In this document: positions 22,800 through 37,309 of the stretch, piece after piece
Layout: each line of letters opens with the position of its first letter
How positions within the stretch are numbered: position 1 is the stretch's first letter
Assembly: GCA_035048485.1 (NCBI GenBank)
Contig: CM068590.1
Coordinates: 868,001 to 932,000, forward strand
DNA from: Pteria penguin
Lineage: Eukaryota > Mollusca > Bivalvia > Pterioida > Pteriidae
Direction: 5' to 3'
Length of the DNA stretch: 64,000 nt
The notes under the pieces: model-generated
Databases searched by the model: none
Told to the model about the DNA's origin: nothing
The model's input: the letters and a program-made list of their open reading frames with translations, nothing else
Translations under genes and position numbers: made by a program

Positions 22800-23170
22800 C
22801 AATGACATTACAAAATTATAAATTGTATGACAGATGCGATACCGACTTAAGACGGTCAATAGATTAACAAAAGGTACTCAATTGGTGTAGTTAACCGGTT
22901 TACCGGTCCACCTTCCCCCTCATCGCAAATGCAGTACAATTCAAAGACACACGTTTAAAAATTTATAAATAATCCTCCATATAGAGGAAAAGGATCAATG
23001 AGTGTCTCAAGTTGAGAGGTCATAAAAACATATAAACACTAATAGTAATGTAGTGTAAGAGTATAACAAAATAAATATATAGCGACAACAACATAAGGTA
23101 ACTGTGTTCTGCTGGTCTGGAAGTGAGCTCGTAGGTGTCTCGACTAACAGTCAGAGGGAACAAAGTTCAA
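22800..23170 (-). mobile_element. Penelope terminal repeat and coding-tail fragment
   Basis: GATGCGATACCGACTTAAGA, GGTGTAGTTAACCGGTTTAC and TTTAAAAATTTATAAATAAT are followed by the tail (GAGAGGTCATAAAAACATAT, GTTCTGCTGGTCTGGAAGTG, CTCGACTAACAGTCAGAGGG). It closely resembles the copy at 13430. Confidence 0.75.
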
Positions 23171-23564
23171 AATGTCGGTTTCTAAGGCAGAAATGTCGGT
23201 TTCGTTCTCATAAAACCTAAGACTTTGGGGGGTTTTTTTCTATTTATTAGATACTATCCACAACGATATACTTCATGATAGTACATATCATACATTGATA
23301 ATGTCTTTTTGTAATGGTTATATTGTATACGCTTTTCTAAGTATACTTATGACAAACACTAAAATATAAATTTTTATAAAATAAAAAAATTACATATTAG
23401 TAGGCATAATCTCTCTCTAATTTTGTTTTCATGGAATTGAAGAACTTGTCATTACAATAGGTATGACTGAGAAACGAAAATGTTAAATGTACGTGATTAA
23501 TCATATGTTCATTACATTAGTTATGTTGACAGTTAGTAAATGATTCTTTAAGGGTATTTACGGC
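23171..23564. other. Unassigned spacer
   Basis: No feature was supported here. Confidence 0.4.
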
Positions 23565-23705
23565 GGATGTGACTAGCCAAACAGGAGACGTTCACTACTT
23601 CCAGGCACCTGCTTTCACCTATGAATTTCAGAGGTCCGTGAATATCCACTGTGGTACATTTTTGTTTGTTCCATAGTCATGTGACACTAGCTACCTTCGT
23701 AATTT
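23565..23705 (+). repeat. REP-Y fragment
   Basis: GTGACTAGCCAAACAGGAGA, CAGGCACCTGCTTTCACCTA and GTCCGTGAATATCCACTGTG..CATGTGACACTAG match the 3' half of the REP-Y copy at 8690. Confidence 0.65.
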
Positions 23706-23889
23706 ACTTTAGATAAAAGCAATTGCACCGGTAACAAAATGAATAGACTATGAAACGCTTATTCATATAGTAAGTAAACGTGTGTATTAGGTTGTCAGTA
23801 TTACGACTTAGATTGTGTTTAGAACATGAATCACCTGATAATAAGACGATAAACTGCGTAGTAGTAGTAGTAGTACTAGAAGCATCGGT

Positions 23890-24195
23890 TGATTGATTAA
23901 TTGATTGAATGATTGATTGGTTGATTGATTGATTATTGTTTTATGTCACTCCACGTTTATTTCACATATTAGTGACAGCATCTACCTGATGCATTGCACA
24001 GAAATTTCTACCTTTGTAAGAAGAAGCAGCGAAGGATCTTTTGCGTGACACGGGACCTCTGTTTTTACCTTTATGACACGGGACCTCTGTTTTTACCTTT
24101 ATCCGAAAGACAGAACACCGGTGTGCCCAGGGCGGGAATCGAACCCGGAATTTCTAGGTCACGAGCAGAGCATCTCATCCACTAGGTCACTTATT
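23890..24195 (-). mobile_element. SINE-1 copy (tRNA-derived)
   Basis: A (GATT)n tail at 23887-23935 is followed by TGACAGCATCTACCTGATGC, AAGGATCTTTTGCGTGACAC and CCGAAAGACAGAACACCGGT. On the minus strand a perfect B-box, GGTTCGATTCCCG, lies about 24144-24132, and a degraded A-box in CCTAGTGGATGAGATGC. A roughly 30-base segment (GACACGGGACCTCTGTTTTT) is duplicated in tandem. Confidence 0.75.
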
Positions 24196-24198
24196 TTT

Positions 24199-24251
<53 letters not shown>

Positions 24252-24285
24252 ATATTAGTAGCAATAGAAGTAGTAGCAATAGTAG
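24199..24285. repeat. (TAG)n microsatellite
   Basis: About seventeen pure TAG repeats are followed by interrupted copies. They abut the SINE-1 head. A shorter GTA run lies at 23860-23875 on the other side of the SINE. Confidence 0.9.
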
Positions 24286-24525
24286 TAGAAAGCCTTGATA
24301 TTTGAATTAATGAAAAGTCTCAATCCAGTCAATAAATCAACTCTTTTAAGTGAGGCAACAATGCATTCATCTTGGTTCAATACTTTGACTTCGTAAAATG
24401 ATGTGTATCGTCATCAGTATGGCTTCTTTGATGAGCAACATACATTATCTAAAATATTCAAACAATACCGATAAATTTAGCAGTTTGAGTGCTTTGTTGT
24501 TTTTATGTCTCGGCTTCATGTGTAA

Positions 24526-25727
24526 TTAGGTTCTTGGGTGCAACCCTTTTCCAACGACAACCGAAAGATAGCAAGGGTCTCCCTGTGACATGAACCCACA
24601 CACATGTACTCCATCCTTCTCTGTTTCTGTCCAACCGATCACGCCACTTTGTGACTGCGTAAAGCTGCTTGCAATATCGTCATATAACTTGGCACCTGTT
24701 ATTGTTGATAGAGCTTTACAACGAATCATTAAACGATTAAAACCAATAGCTGGGTTTCTCATGAAAATGCATAGTTTTAATCCCTTTTTCTTGAGTTCGA
24801 ATGTAATGATTCCACTGACTGATCTTAAACCAAAAAACGTTCGCTGCAAGAGGATGAATTCGACTTTCCCTGGAAGCACTCGTATAGGTAAATTCCCCTG
24901 AACTCTCCCCCAGCTCATGAAAGTCTCGGGATTTTCGAGTGGTTCATCAAAGTTGTTTGTCACTGTCAGTACAATGGCCTTACTGTACTAAGATAAAAAA
25001 TGACAAGATAAGAAATTTCATCCTATAAAAACAACAAGAGCATCGCTTTGTTTGAAGGGATGAAATTTGAAAATATGGAAACTTTCCCCTTTGCCAACAA
25101 TTCTGTGAAATGTTATTCAAAACCGTGCAATGGGTTAAAAGATATGGACCGGACAAAAATGTAACCATCATACATGTATACACTGTGACTTTGTCCTTCA
25201 GATATGACCTTTGTTCAAGGTCATGACACACTCTTGTGTCATGTGCAACAATTCTGTGAAATATTACTCAAATTCATGCAAGGGGTAAAATTACTCTTAA
25301 GTAAACAAACAAAACAAACTTGCACATAAACAAAATAAAATCCTCGAAACTTTCAAAAATGCGAATTGGTACCTACCCTCTTCATGATATAAAGTTATAT
25401 GCCAAACTGCAATCCAATTCCTTAAAAGACTGCAGAATTAAGTCCGAAAAACATGACTTTGGACGGACGAACGGACGCACGCACGCACGGACAAAGCCAT
25501 AACATAATATGTTTAGTCTTATAACGGGCGAATAAAAACTTACTATGTTCAACCATTCAGATTATGTACTGGTATTGGGATCTATAAAGTAAAATGTCGG
25601 CAGTATAACTCAGAGATATAAAAGGATTAATCCATAAATAGTCTTACGGTTAACTTGTTCAGGTTCGTTGTCAAAGCCTTGTATACTTCTAATGTATGTG
25701 CTGGTTTCATTTGCATATAGATGGACT
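24526..25727 (-). CDS. Actinoporin-like protein, gene 2 (two exons found; first exon missing)
   Basis: Second exon: 25727-25648 (acceptor TTGCAG, donor GTAAGA). Domain exon: 24987 (acceptor ATCTTAG) to a stop at 24526. The join keeps frame, and SKAIVLTVTNN aligns with EKSIIITISNQ of gene 3. Domain motifs are WGRVQGNLPIRVLPGKVEF, SVSGIITFELKKKGLKLCIF, MRNPAIGFN, KLYDDIASSF, GWTETEKDGVHVCGFMS and CYLSVVVGKG. This is the best match among the three to the actinoporin-like beta-sandwich pattern. Unlike genes 1 and 3, it terminates inside the domain exon. Exon 2 starts in phase 1 as in its paralogues, so a first exon with the ATG should lie above 25727, but none was identified. Role as a secreted or membrane-acting pore former is inferred from fold resemblance only; no signal peptide is visible in these exons. 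Confidence 0.5.
25010..25540. repeat. Dispersed repeat with GGACGGACG tail
   Basis: It begins ACAACAAGAGCATCGCTTTG..GAAGGGATGAAATTTGAAAA and ends in a GGACGGACGAACGGACGCAC tract plus AACGGGCGAATAAAAA. It has the same plan as 46220-46680. CAACAATTCTGTGAAAT occurs twice (25098 and 25247). It sits inside the intron of gene 2. Confidence 0.55.
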
Positions 25728-25729
25728 CT

Positions 25730-26247
25730 GCAACAAATCAATCAGTTTTATTAATTCTTTTTCCACGGATACATTAATTTTCCACTTACATATACCCAGA
25801 TAATTATTTTTCACCAGATGCGCACGTATCGAGTAACATGTCTCTTCATTGATATTAAAAGCCTAGACCGTGGAAGTGAACGATAAAACTCAAAACCGTC
25901 AATATCTGGTTGTACAGCAGTTCCAGTACCGGCGGTTTATCTATCGACAAAGCAATGCATAAGGGATAAATAATTTCGGTCTCAATTTAAAAGTAATAAA
26001 ATTTCAATAAGTGTTTAAATAGAATTCCCTACAATTATTTTTTTTTTTTTTTTTTTGAGTTTTAGTCTGTTTTTTCGGAAGTGAGATTTATATAATAAAA
26101 TTATATAATAATTTTTTGTTGTTGTTGTAGCTACTGCTGTTGTTGTTAATGTTGTCATCGTCATCGCACACACGTTCCGTATTCTTGATCACATTAATGA
26201 GGGATCCATGAATGTCCGCTATTCGCAGCTGTGTAAAGGCAATACAC
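25730..26247. other. Unassigned stretch upstream of gene 2
   Basis: The missing first exon of gene 2 would be expected here or further right, but no ATG-donor pair like those of genes 1 and 3 was seen. It contains a T tract at 26038-26056 and TGTTGTTG runs near 26115-26150. Confidence 0.4.
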
Positions 26248-26442
26248 AATAGACCATATTCCGGTTTTGATAAATGACGACTTTTTGTCCGAGCTAATAC
26301 ATTTTGGCGTTGTTTTTCATAGTGACGTTATAATGAATCTACATGTATGTCATGCGTTATGACGTCACTATGAAAAACAACGCCCAAATGTATTAGCTCG
26401 GACAAAAAGACAGCAGTTATCAAAACCGGAATATGGTCTATT
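26248..26442. mobile_element. Long inverted-repeat (foldback/MITE-like) element
   Basis: The two arms, of about 85 bases each, are nearly perfect reverse complements: TAGACCATATTCCGGTTTTG and TTTTTGTCCGAGCTAATACA on the left, with TGTATTAGCTCGGACAAAAA and CAAAACCGGAATATGGTCTA on the right. The loop is about 20 bases. The outer dinucleotide TA on both sides would suit a TA-targeting mariner-type transposase supplied in trans. No ORF is present. Confidence 0.8.
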
Positions 26443-27317
26443 ATATAATGTTACAGAAAACCCTCCAAAACATAACATGATGTCTTTGTGACGTCACTAT
26501 GGTTCAAAGCATTATATGAAGAGGGATAAACTGCAACAATCAACATGCCAAGAAAAATCCTGTAGTGCAACCTATTCCTCAACTCCATTTGCCGTGTAAT
26601 TTCACATAAAGACTGTTCTACATCTGTTTGAAATGCTTTTTGCTGGGCCTGACGTTTAGATTTAAAAATATCAACAGAATTTCAATTTCATAAGGCCACT
26701 TCTTGTAAAATTACACCGTTCAGCAATCTCATCCCACTATTTATATACAATTACGCGTTTTATAAGTTGGGAACAGCTATAAATATTATTGATAGGCTTC
26801 CATTTATTGTTTACAACAAAATTTGATTACCTAATTGGGCAACAAACCCTTGCACTTTTTGAATGTTTGTTGTTAATACTTCATATGTTATATATATAAC
26901 ACGTGATTTGCTATATATAACATATATACAGCTAGGAATACAATTAAGATAGCAAAAAGTGTTTGGACTTGTTAAACTATTTGCATTTTAACCGATATTC
27001 CAGAAATAATCTTTACTCAATTTATTATGCGTTGTTCAGTACATTATAATGTAAATAACGTCGTGGAGTACCTTAACGTTACTGCGTTGCTGTTTGCACC
27101 GGAGGCCATTGTTACAAAGCAACAATTACTTTAGTATCAAAGTTATTGATACACTTTTAATAAATTTAAATCAGCACATTATGTTGAGATGAAGCAGCCA
27201 CAATATATTGTATTTCTGTCATTGTCAGAAAGATACATGATTGAGCTGTCACCTTGGTATTTCAAGGAAAGGATATCCTTGAAATGCAACACGAAAAAAA
27301 TTAAAGTACAAGTGTAT
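26443..27317. other. Unassigned stretch
   Basis: It contains a small AT hairpin near 26884-26928 (ATATGTTATATATATAAC and its complement, TATATATAACATAT). The stop-bearing last exon of gene 3 should lie below 27478, but none was recognised here. Confidence 0.4.
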
Positions 27318-27440
27318 TAGTTGGTTGGTTGGTTGATTGGTGTTTTACGTCGCTTTCAACAATATTTCAGTTATATCGCGACATGGAAGCAGGAGGTTAC
27401 CAACCTCTTAAACATAGTGGTGCAACCCGGGAATCGACAA
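27318..27440 (-). mobile_element. SINE-2 copy
   Basis: The tail TTGGTTGGTTGGTTGATTGG is followed by TTTTACGTCGCTTTCAACAA, ATATCGCGACATGGAAGCAG, CCAACCTCTTAAACATAGTG and CCCGGGAATCGA. It matches the copy at 61683 closely. Confidence 0.75.
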
Positions 27441-27483
27441 GTGTATTAGTGTAAGAAAACAAGTTCAAAAGTGTTCAACTTAC

Positions 27484-31436
<3,953 letters not shown>

Positions 31437-31564
31437 GACTGTAGTTTATGTAAACTTGATCTTCCGTCTAGCGTTTGCTTCACGTTACTGCTACCTTGAA
31501 AAGAGAAACAGAGGGAAAGAGCAGGACTTAATTGTACGACATCAATCGCAAGGAATTTGACGAA

Positions 31565-31625
31565 TAAACAATAATGAATACAATAAACAATAATGAATAC
31601 AATAAACAATAATGAATACAATTAA
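31565..31625. repeat. 19-bp tandem repeat
   Basis: Just over three units of AATACAATAAACAATAATG. Confidence 0.9.
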
Positions 31626-31639
31626 AAAAAATAGTGATT

Positions 31640-33040
31640 TTATCCATTGATTGTGCTGCTTTTGCGGTGAGGAGGAAGGTGGACATAAAGTGGTTAACCA
31701 CATCAATTGAATGACTTTAATTCAATAACTTAATTGTCCGTTCTACGTCGGTATCGTAACTTCAGTACAATAGTATATATTTGTAATGTATTTGTGTTAA
31801 TTTGTCTTTTATAATGTTCTATGTAGTTGATATGTGTCACACAGCTCGGTCATATGTTGTATGTGTCACACAGCCCGGTCAGATGTTGTATGTGTCACAC
31901 AGCTCGATCAGATGTTGTATGTGTCACACAGCCCGGTCAGATGTTGTATGTGTCACACAGCTCGATCAGATGTATGTGTCACACAGCTCGGTCAGATGTT
32001 GTGTGTGTCACACAGCTCGGTCAGATGTTGTGTGTGTCACACAGCTCGGTCAGATGTTGTATGTGTCACACAGCCCGGTCAGATGTTGTATGTGTCACAC
32101 AGCTCGGTCAGATGTTGTATGTGTCACACAGCTCGATCAGATGTTGTATGTGTCACACAGCTCGATCAGATGTTGTATGTGTCACACAGCTCGGTCAGAT
32201 ATTGTATGTGTCACACAGCTCGGTCAGATGTTGTATGTGTCACACAGCTCAGTCAGATGTTGTATGTGTCACACAGCTCAGTCAGATGTTGTATGTGTCT
32301 TACAGCTCGATCATATGTTGTATGTGTCACACAGCTCAGTCAGATGTTGTATGTGTCACACAGCTCGGTCACATATTGTATGTGTCACACAGCTCGATCA
32401 TATGTTGTATGTGTCACACAGCTCAGTCAGATGTTGTATGTGTCACACAGCTCGATCAGATATTGTATGTGTCACACAGCTCGGTCAGATGTTGTATGTG
32501 TCACACAGCTCGGTCAGATTTTGTATGTGTCACACAGCTCAGTCAGATGTTGTATGTGTCACACAGCTCGGTCAGATGTTATATGTGTCTTACAGCTCGA
32601 TCATATGTTGTATGTGTCACACAGCTCAGTCAGATGTTGTATGTGTCACACAGCTCGATCAGATGGTGTATGTGTCACAGAGCTCGGTCAGATGTTGTAT
32701 GTGTCACACAGCTCGGTCAGATGTTGTATGTGTCACACAGCTCGGTCAGATGTTGTATGTGTCACACAGCTCGATCAGATATTGTATGTGTCTTACAGCT
32801 CGATCATATGTTGTATGTGTCACACAGCTCAGTCAGATGTTGTATGTGTCACACAGCTCAGTCAGATGTTGTATGTGTCACACAGCTCGATCAGATGTTG
32901 TATGTGTCACACAGCTCGGTCAGATGTTGTATGTGTCACTCAGCTCGGTCAGATGTTGTATGTGTCACACATCTCGGTCAGATGTTGTATGTGTCACACA
33001 GCTCGGTCAGATGTTTTCTTTCTTCTCTATTTCAGACCGC
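31640..33040 (+). mobile_element. Penelope terminal repeat (subtype B) expanded by a minisatellite
   Basis: A terminal repeat runs from TTGATTGTGCTGCTTTTGCG through AGTGGTTAACCACATCAATT and CTACGTCGGTATCGTAAC to about 31831. Where other subtype B copies carry one TGTCATACAGCTTGGTCAG block, this locus carries the long tandem array. The normal end of the repeat (AGATGTTTTCTTTCTTCTCT) resumes after it. Confidence 0.75.
31832..33015. repeat. 29-bp minisatellite, about 41 units
   Basis: The unit is TCAGATGTTGTATGTGTCAC plus ACAGCTCGG (29 bases). Variation is mostly at CTCGG/CTCGA/CTCAG, and CTTACAGCTCGATCATATG variants recur at 32294, 32586 and 32788. One unit near 31970 lacks five bases. Because 29 is not a multiple of 3 and the unit lacks stops in all three plus frames, three overlapping ORFs of 415-464 codons appear. 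They read the same 29-residue period, so this is not evidence of coding. Confidence 0.95.
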
Positions 33041-33061
33041 ACGGTTTATTGAATACAGATG

Positions 33062-33264
33062 GGTGCAGTCCTAACATAACATATACGTTAACCCAAAGAG
33101 TGGTTATGAGGACTGCTTTAGCACACGTACCAACTGGACGCGCGTGCGCTCCTCGCGTTAACGCCAATTATTCCCGCGTGAGCTCGATCCAGTTGCACGT
33201 TCATATGTCTACATTTGTAATTGGTTAATGCGACGTTAATATAATGTTATGTAAGGACTGCACC
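33062..33264. mobile_element. MITE-like element
   Basis: Terminal inverted repeats are GGTGCAGTCCTAACATAACA (left) and the complement of TGTTATGTAAGGACTGCACC (right), 19 of 20 matching. The interior is about 160 bases, GC-richer than the surroundings (CGCGCGTGCG, CGTTAACGCC). No ORF is present. Confidence 0.75.
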
Positions 33265-33599
33265 TCACTTTAGTCATTCAGATGGTGCAGTTAAAAGGGT
33301 TGTGGCCCTATCTTTCTATTCGCCTCAAAACAATACAATCAAAAGGGATTTTTAGAAATGTTGCAGCGACATATACAATTATTACAACATAGACCCATTT
33401 CGAAAACTTTCGTCTCTTCCTTGATTCTCACAAACGAAGCTGAAAATTCATTAGTATATGTAAAGAAACCTTACCATCAATCACAATTAAAACATCAACT
33501 TAAAGACTGGGTTATTCATGACCGCAGTGCTCCTATGATGTATAAAAACATCCCTGAAAACAAGCATCAATCCATCGAATACGAACTATCCATTCAGGG

Positions 33600-33830
33600 G
33601 AAGAAAGAAAAGTTACTGACTCAGCCGTGTGGCATAATTCACCACGGAAATATACAGTATTTAATGTAAAGATATGAAACAAACACATAAGAACATCATA
33701 AAACTACTCGATTACAGTGCCGTTATGATACCGACTTAGGACGGTTATTTGATAGTCAATTAATTGTGTTGTTAACCGGTTTACGGGACAAACATCAATA
33801 GGTATTTGAAGTGAAGAGGTCAACATGTTG
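33600..33830 (-). mobile_element. Penelope terminal repeat fragment (subtype A)
   Basis: AAAAGTTACTGACTCAGCCG, CACCACGGAAATATACAGTA, TTATGATACCGACTTAGGAC and GTTAACCGGTTTACGGGACA are seen, then a jump to AACATCAATAGGTATTTGAA. It is internally deleted. The ORF starting at 33358 runs into it and is not a supported gene. Confidence 0.65.
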
Positions 33831-35074
33831 TGCAGTCGCCATGATGCTGATATGTCCAATGACACTATAATTTACCCAGAACATCAGCGATATCTTTATA
33901 ATTGTTTTGCAGTTTTCAATTAAAAGACTAAATGACAGTGTTTTTATACATATGGTAAAATATTTCTAGCCACAACGATGACTTAATAGACAGGAGAAGA
34001 TATATGACGCGGCCACAAGGCAAACAGAATCATTTAAATGTTTAGTGAATGTCGAATAAGCACGTAAAAGATCATCCGATTGTAATGTATTTTTAGTAAT
34101 TATTTAAAAGAATGTAATACTGTGTCACAAACATTAAAATGGAGGCGAGACTTTAAAGTCCATACTGTCATAAATCAGCACTCAAGGACACAAATCAAAT
34201 ACACATTATCATCAAAATAATTAGAAATAAAGTAATCGTTAATTCAAACCAGCCATATATCCGACAGATTCATACATGTCAATTAACACTCCTTGGTTTC
34301 GACTTAGGCAGCTCTCCTACCAAACAGCTTTATACGTAGGATCAGCACATGTCATTTGTTCGATAGAAACTCATTTAAACAAATAAAATGTGCAATTAGT
34401 AGCAGAAAAAAACCTCAATCAAAGGCGATTGAAATGAGATACTCCACATGATAAGACAATGTATAAAACAAACTCAAAAGTGTGATTTTCCTAGACTTTA
34501 GAAAGTAATTTGCAAAGTAGATCACAAAATATTCTTTCCAAAACCTTATTTAACTCTAAGTCCCACGCTTCTAATCTTATAGAAATATATCACAATCTAG
34601 ATCTTTTCTTTCTTTTTTTTTTTGTAAATCCTTGCGCTTAACACGGAGAAATGATATTAGCGGTGGCACAAGGTTACATGATCAACTCAATCTTATCCTC
34701 GATAAAGAGAAATGGTATGCTATAAACATAGAAATTATTACATATTATAAATGAAAAGGCCTTTTATTTTGATGATGATGCGACACTGCAAGAACTCAAC
34801 AGTTGCAAACATCATGCCAAGATACCAACCACTTTATAAGCTAAATGAATGTCTATGAAACAAGACCAAATAGAAAACATTGAAGTTCATGAATAACTAT
34901 ATACCACCATGTGATGGAGAATATCAAGTTATATGTACAAAAAAATAAAGTGAAAATTTACTCATCACAAAATACATCGTGATTTCATCTGTTAGTGAAA
35001 TGTTGAGAATAATTTGTTTCATTGTAAAATGATCACCAAGAAAAAAAGATCAAATTTTGTGGCAATGAACAAAC
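33831..35074. other. Unassigned stretch
   Basis: AT-rich, with no ORF of note, no recognised repeat and no splice-bounded conserved segment. Confidence 0.5.
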
Positions 35075-35815
35075 AGACGTCAGAGAACATTTGACCAAGC
35101 TGTATGACACAAGTAACCAAGAAATTGCACATGAACATGGTAATGGTCAAATAAATTCAGGAAACGACATTACAAAATATGTACGGAAGCCCATTTAGGA
35201 CCTATCAAAAATATTTTTGAATTTGATATAACGAATTCTTGATTTTGTTAAAACGGATTAAATTCGTTTTAACAAATTTGATGAATTTGTTATAACGAAT
35301 TAAATCTATTATAACAAATTTGAGAATTTCTGTAAATATGCGATTTTAATGCACTTACGATACCGACTTAGAACGTTCAATGAAAGTAACAAACGTCACT
35401 CAGTTGGTGTGGTTAACCGGTTTACGGGCGCTCACTTTCCCACTCACCGCAAAAGCAACACAGTCAATGGACATACATTTAAAAAAAATTACAAATAACT
35501 TCTAATATAGAAAACAGGGACCAAAAGGTTTCTCAATACGGGAGATCAGAAAAATTTCCACACGAAAGGTTTCATGGAATAATATGTTAGAGGACTTTAA
35601 AAAAAAAACCGTGCTCTTCCATCTCAAATCGAACGCTGATCCTTGATTTGTAGGTGTCCCCAACTTACAGTCAGAAGTGAAATGGGATCAAGACGTTGTC
35701 TTCCTTGAAATTGTTTGGACAAGGACCGTCATGGAGTTCATACTTTCCTGTTAATCAGCGTGCAACGCTCATGTAAAAGCCTGTAAAGTCTTTAGCGGGG
35801 CCCAATACCATTATT
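35075..35815 (-). mobile_element. Penelope terminal repeat (subtype B) and coding tail, interrupted
   Basis: CATTTGACCAAGCTGTATGA starts the subtype B end. The repeat is interrupted at about 35180-35345 by an AT-rich hairpin-prone block (ATAACGAATT, GTTAAAACGGATTAAATTCG, TTTTAACAAATTTG). It resumes with TTACGATACCGACTTAGAAC and GTGTGGTTAACCGGTTTACG, then the tail as far as AGCGGGGCCCAATACCA. Confidence 0.75.
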
Positions 35816-36584
35816 ATCATTCACCTATATAATGGTCTGTGGTCCAATCAGATCGCTTGTTTTATTTGCCCATCTTGTTGAATGAAAATGGCGTGCTGTT
35901 TGAAAAGCAATGCAGCTAGCAAAGGATTTTTCGATTAAGAATAGTTAGGGACATTATTTGTCGAATCGAGGTAAGGTGTTCAATTTGAAAATGTTTTAAA
36001 AATAATCGTAGGTAGCGTACTCGCCCGTTGCATTTGAAAACGACTGCTATACATCGGAATAAGCGGAGCACTTTACGGGCCCAGGCTAATTTCGAGTAAC
36101 CTCAAAAGTGGGTCACCCTGAAATTTGATGCTGGATATCTCGGGATGTACTAGGAATTTTTCGATGAAATTAGCTGGTCATGTAGATAATTATTATTAGA
36201 AGAGCAAAGGAAAGGAAGAGATACGATATTTGTTTTGTTTATATTATCACGCTGAACTTGTCAAGTCGGGTTTTGGCTAGCAGAGAAGTTATTGGCCCTA
36301 AGACTATTCAGAGGAAAGAGGGGAACCCGGGCGATATAATGGCCTATGTCCTATGATATGTGATGATCTCGGGCTCATTCTGTCGAATTCGTGGGCGTTT
36401 AATTATTTTAGAATCCATCGATATGAAATCATCTGAATGTTTGACCCTTCGTATTCTGTGATGAACTCAAACAAAATAAAAACAAACTCAAACAAGAATA
36501 CCCCTCTTAAAGCCATGCAATATCCAAAACTTTTTACTCTCGATAGCTTATTGAAAATGATTTGTGAATTGTATTTTTTCTCTA
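35816..36584. other. Unassigned stretch
   Basis: Single-copy-looking sequence without a recognised gene or repeat. Confidence 0.4.
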
Positions 36585-36870
36585 TATGGAGTATTATTTA
36601 TAGATTTTTTGATTGTCTTTTTATTGTATTGCATTTTCGATAAGCGGGAAGGTGGGCCCGTAAACAGGTAAACCACACCAATTGAGTTCAGTTTGCTACT
36701 CAATTAACCATCCTACGTCGGTATCGCATCTGTCGTACAATCAATATTTTTGTAATGTCATTGCATGTATTTCATTACATGTTACCAAGTTTTATGGTAC
36801 ATCTCCTTGGTGACTTCTGCCATAGACCTAAGTCAGATGTCTTTCCCTTTCCCTTTGTCAAACGTAAAAA
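36585..36870 (+). mobile_element. Penelope terminal repeat (diverged)
   Basis: ATATGGAGTATTATTTATAG, GCGGGAAGGTGGGCCCGTAA, CCTACGTCGGTATCGCATCT and CTCCTTGGTGACTTCTGCCA are seen. It carries features of both subtypes (CTCCTTGGTGACTTCTGCC then AAGTCAGATGTCTTTC), so it is a third subtype or an intermediate. Confidence 0.75.
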
Positions 36871-37309
36871 TCATTAAGTATGACTGTTTGAGCAGGTTTT
36901 CTGTTTTCTTCGTAGTCTGATTAGTAAAAAAAAAACCCATAGGCAATTAATACAGTAATCCATAGGTGATCAATGAAAGAATAATCAAAGATAAAAAAAA
37001 AATCAATGTAAACGATGTCTTACCGTTAAATTTTCTAAGTAAAAGATGAGTTGTTTGTCAGCCTGCCTTTTTCTAGTTTGTTGCCAGTTACTATGACAGT
37101 GCACAGTGTAAAGGTCAAAATGACCCAAGTGATAGTACAAAGAAAGTCAGACTGGTGGCTGACAGGCAAAATAGTCAAGATTTTTCATAAATCCACACTA
37201 TCCTTATATATAATTTGTCCGTCTTTAACCTAATCAACCATGTATTTCTTCAAATTGTTCAATTTAGGGGATTTTTATTACCACATCAAGATTCGTTTTA
37301 AAAACGTAC

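Noticed and set aside
31832..33015. CRISPR array
   Set aside because: No unique spacers, eukaryotic context, and head-to-tail units without gaps.
31802..33228. Three plus-strand ORFs of 415-464 codons as genes
   Set aside because: They are frame-shifted readings of a stop-free 29-bp minisatellite; all give the same repeated peptide.
33358..33669. 103-codon ORF as a gene
   Set aside because: Its end is Penelope terminal-repeat sequence and no domain is recognisable.
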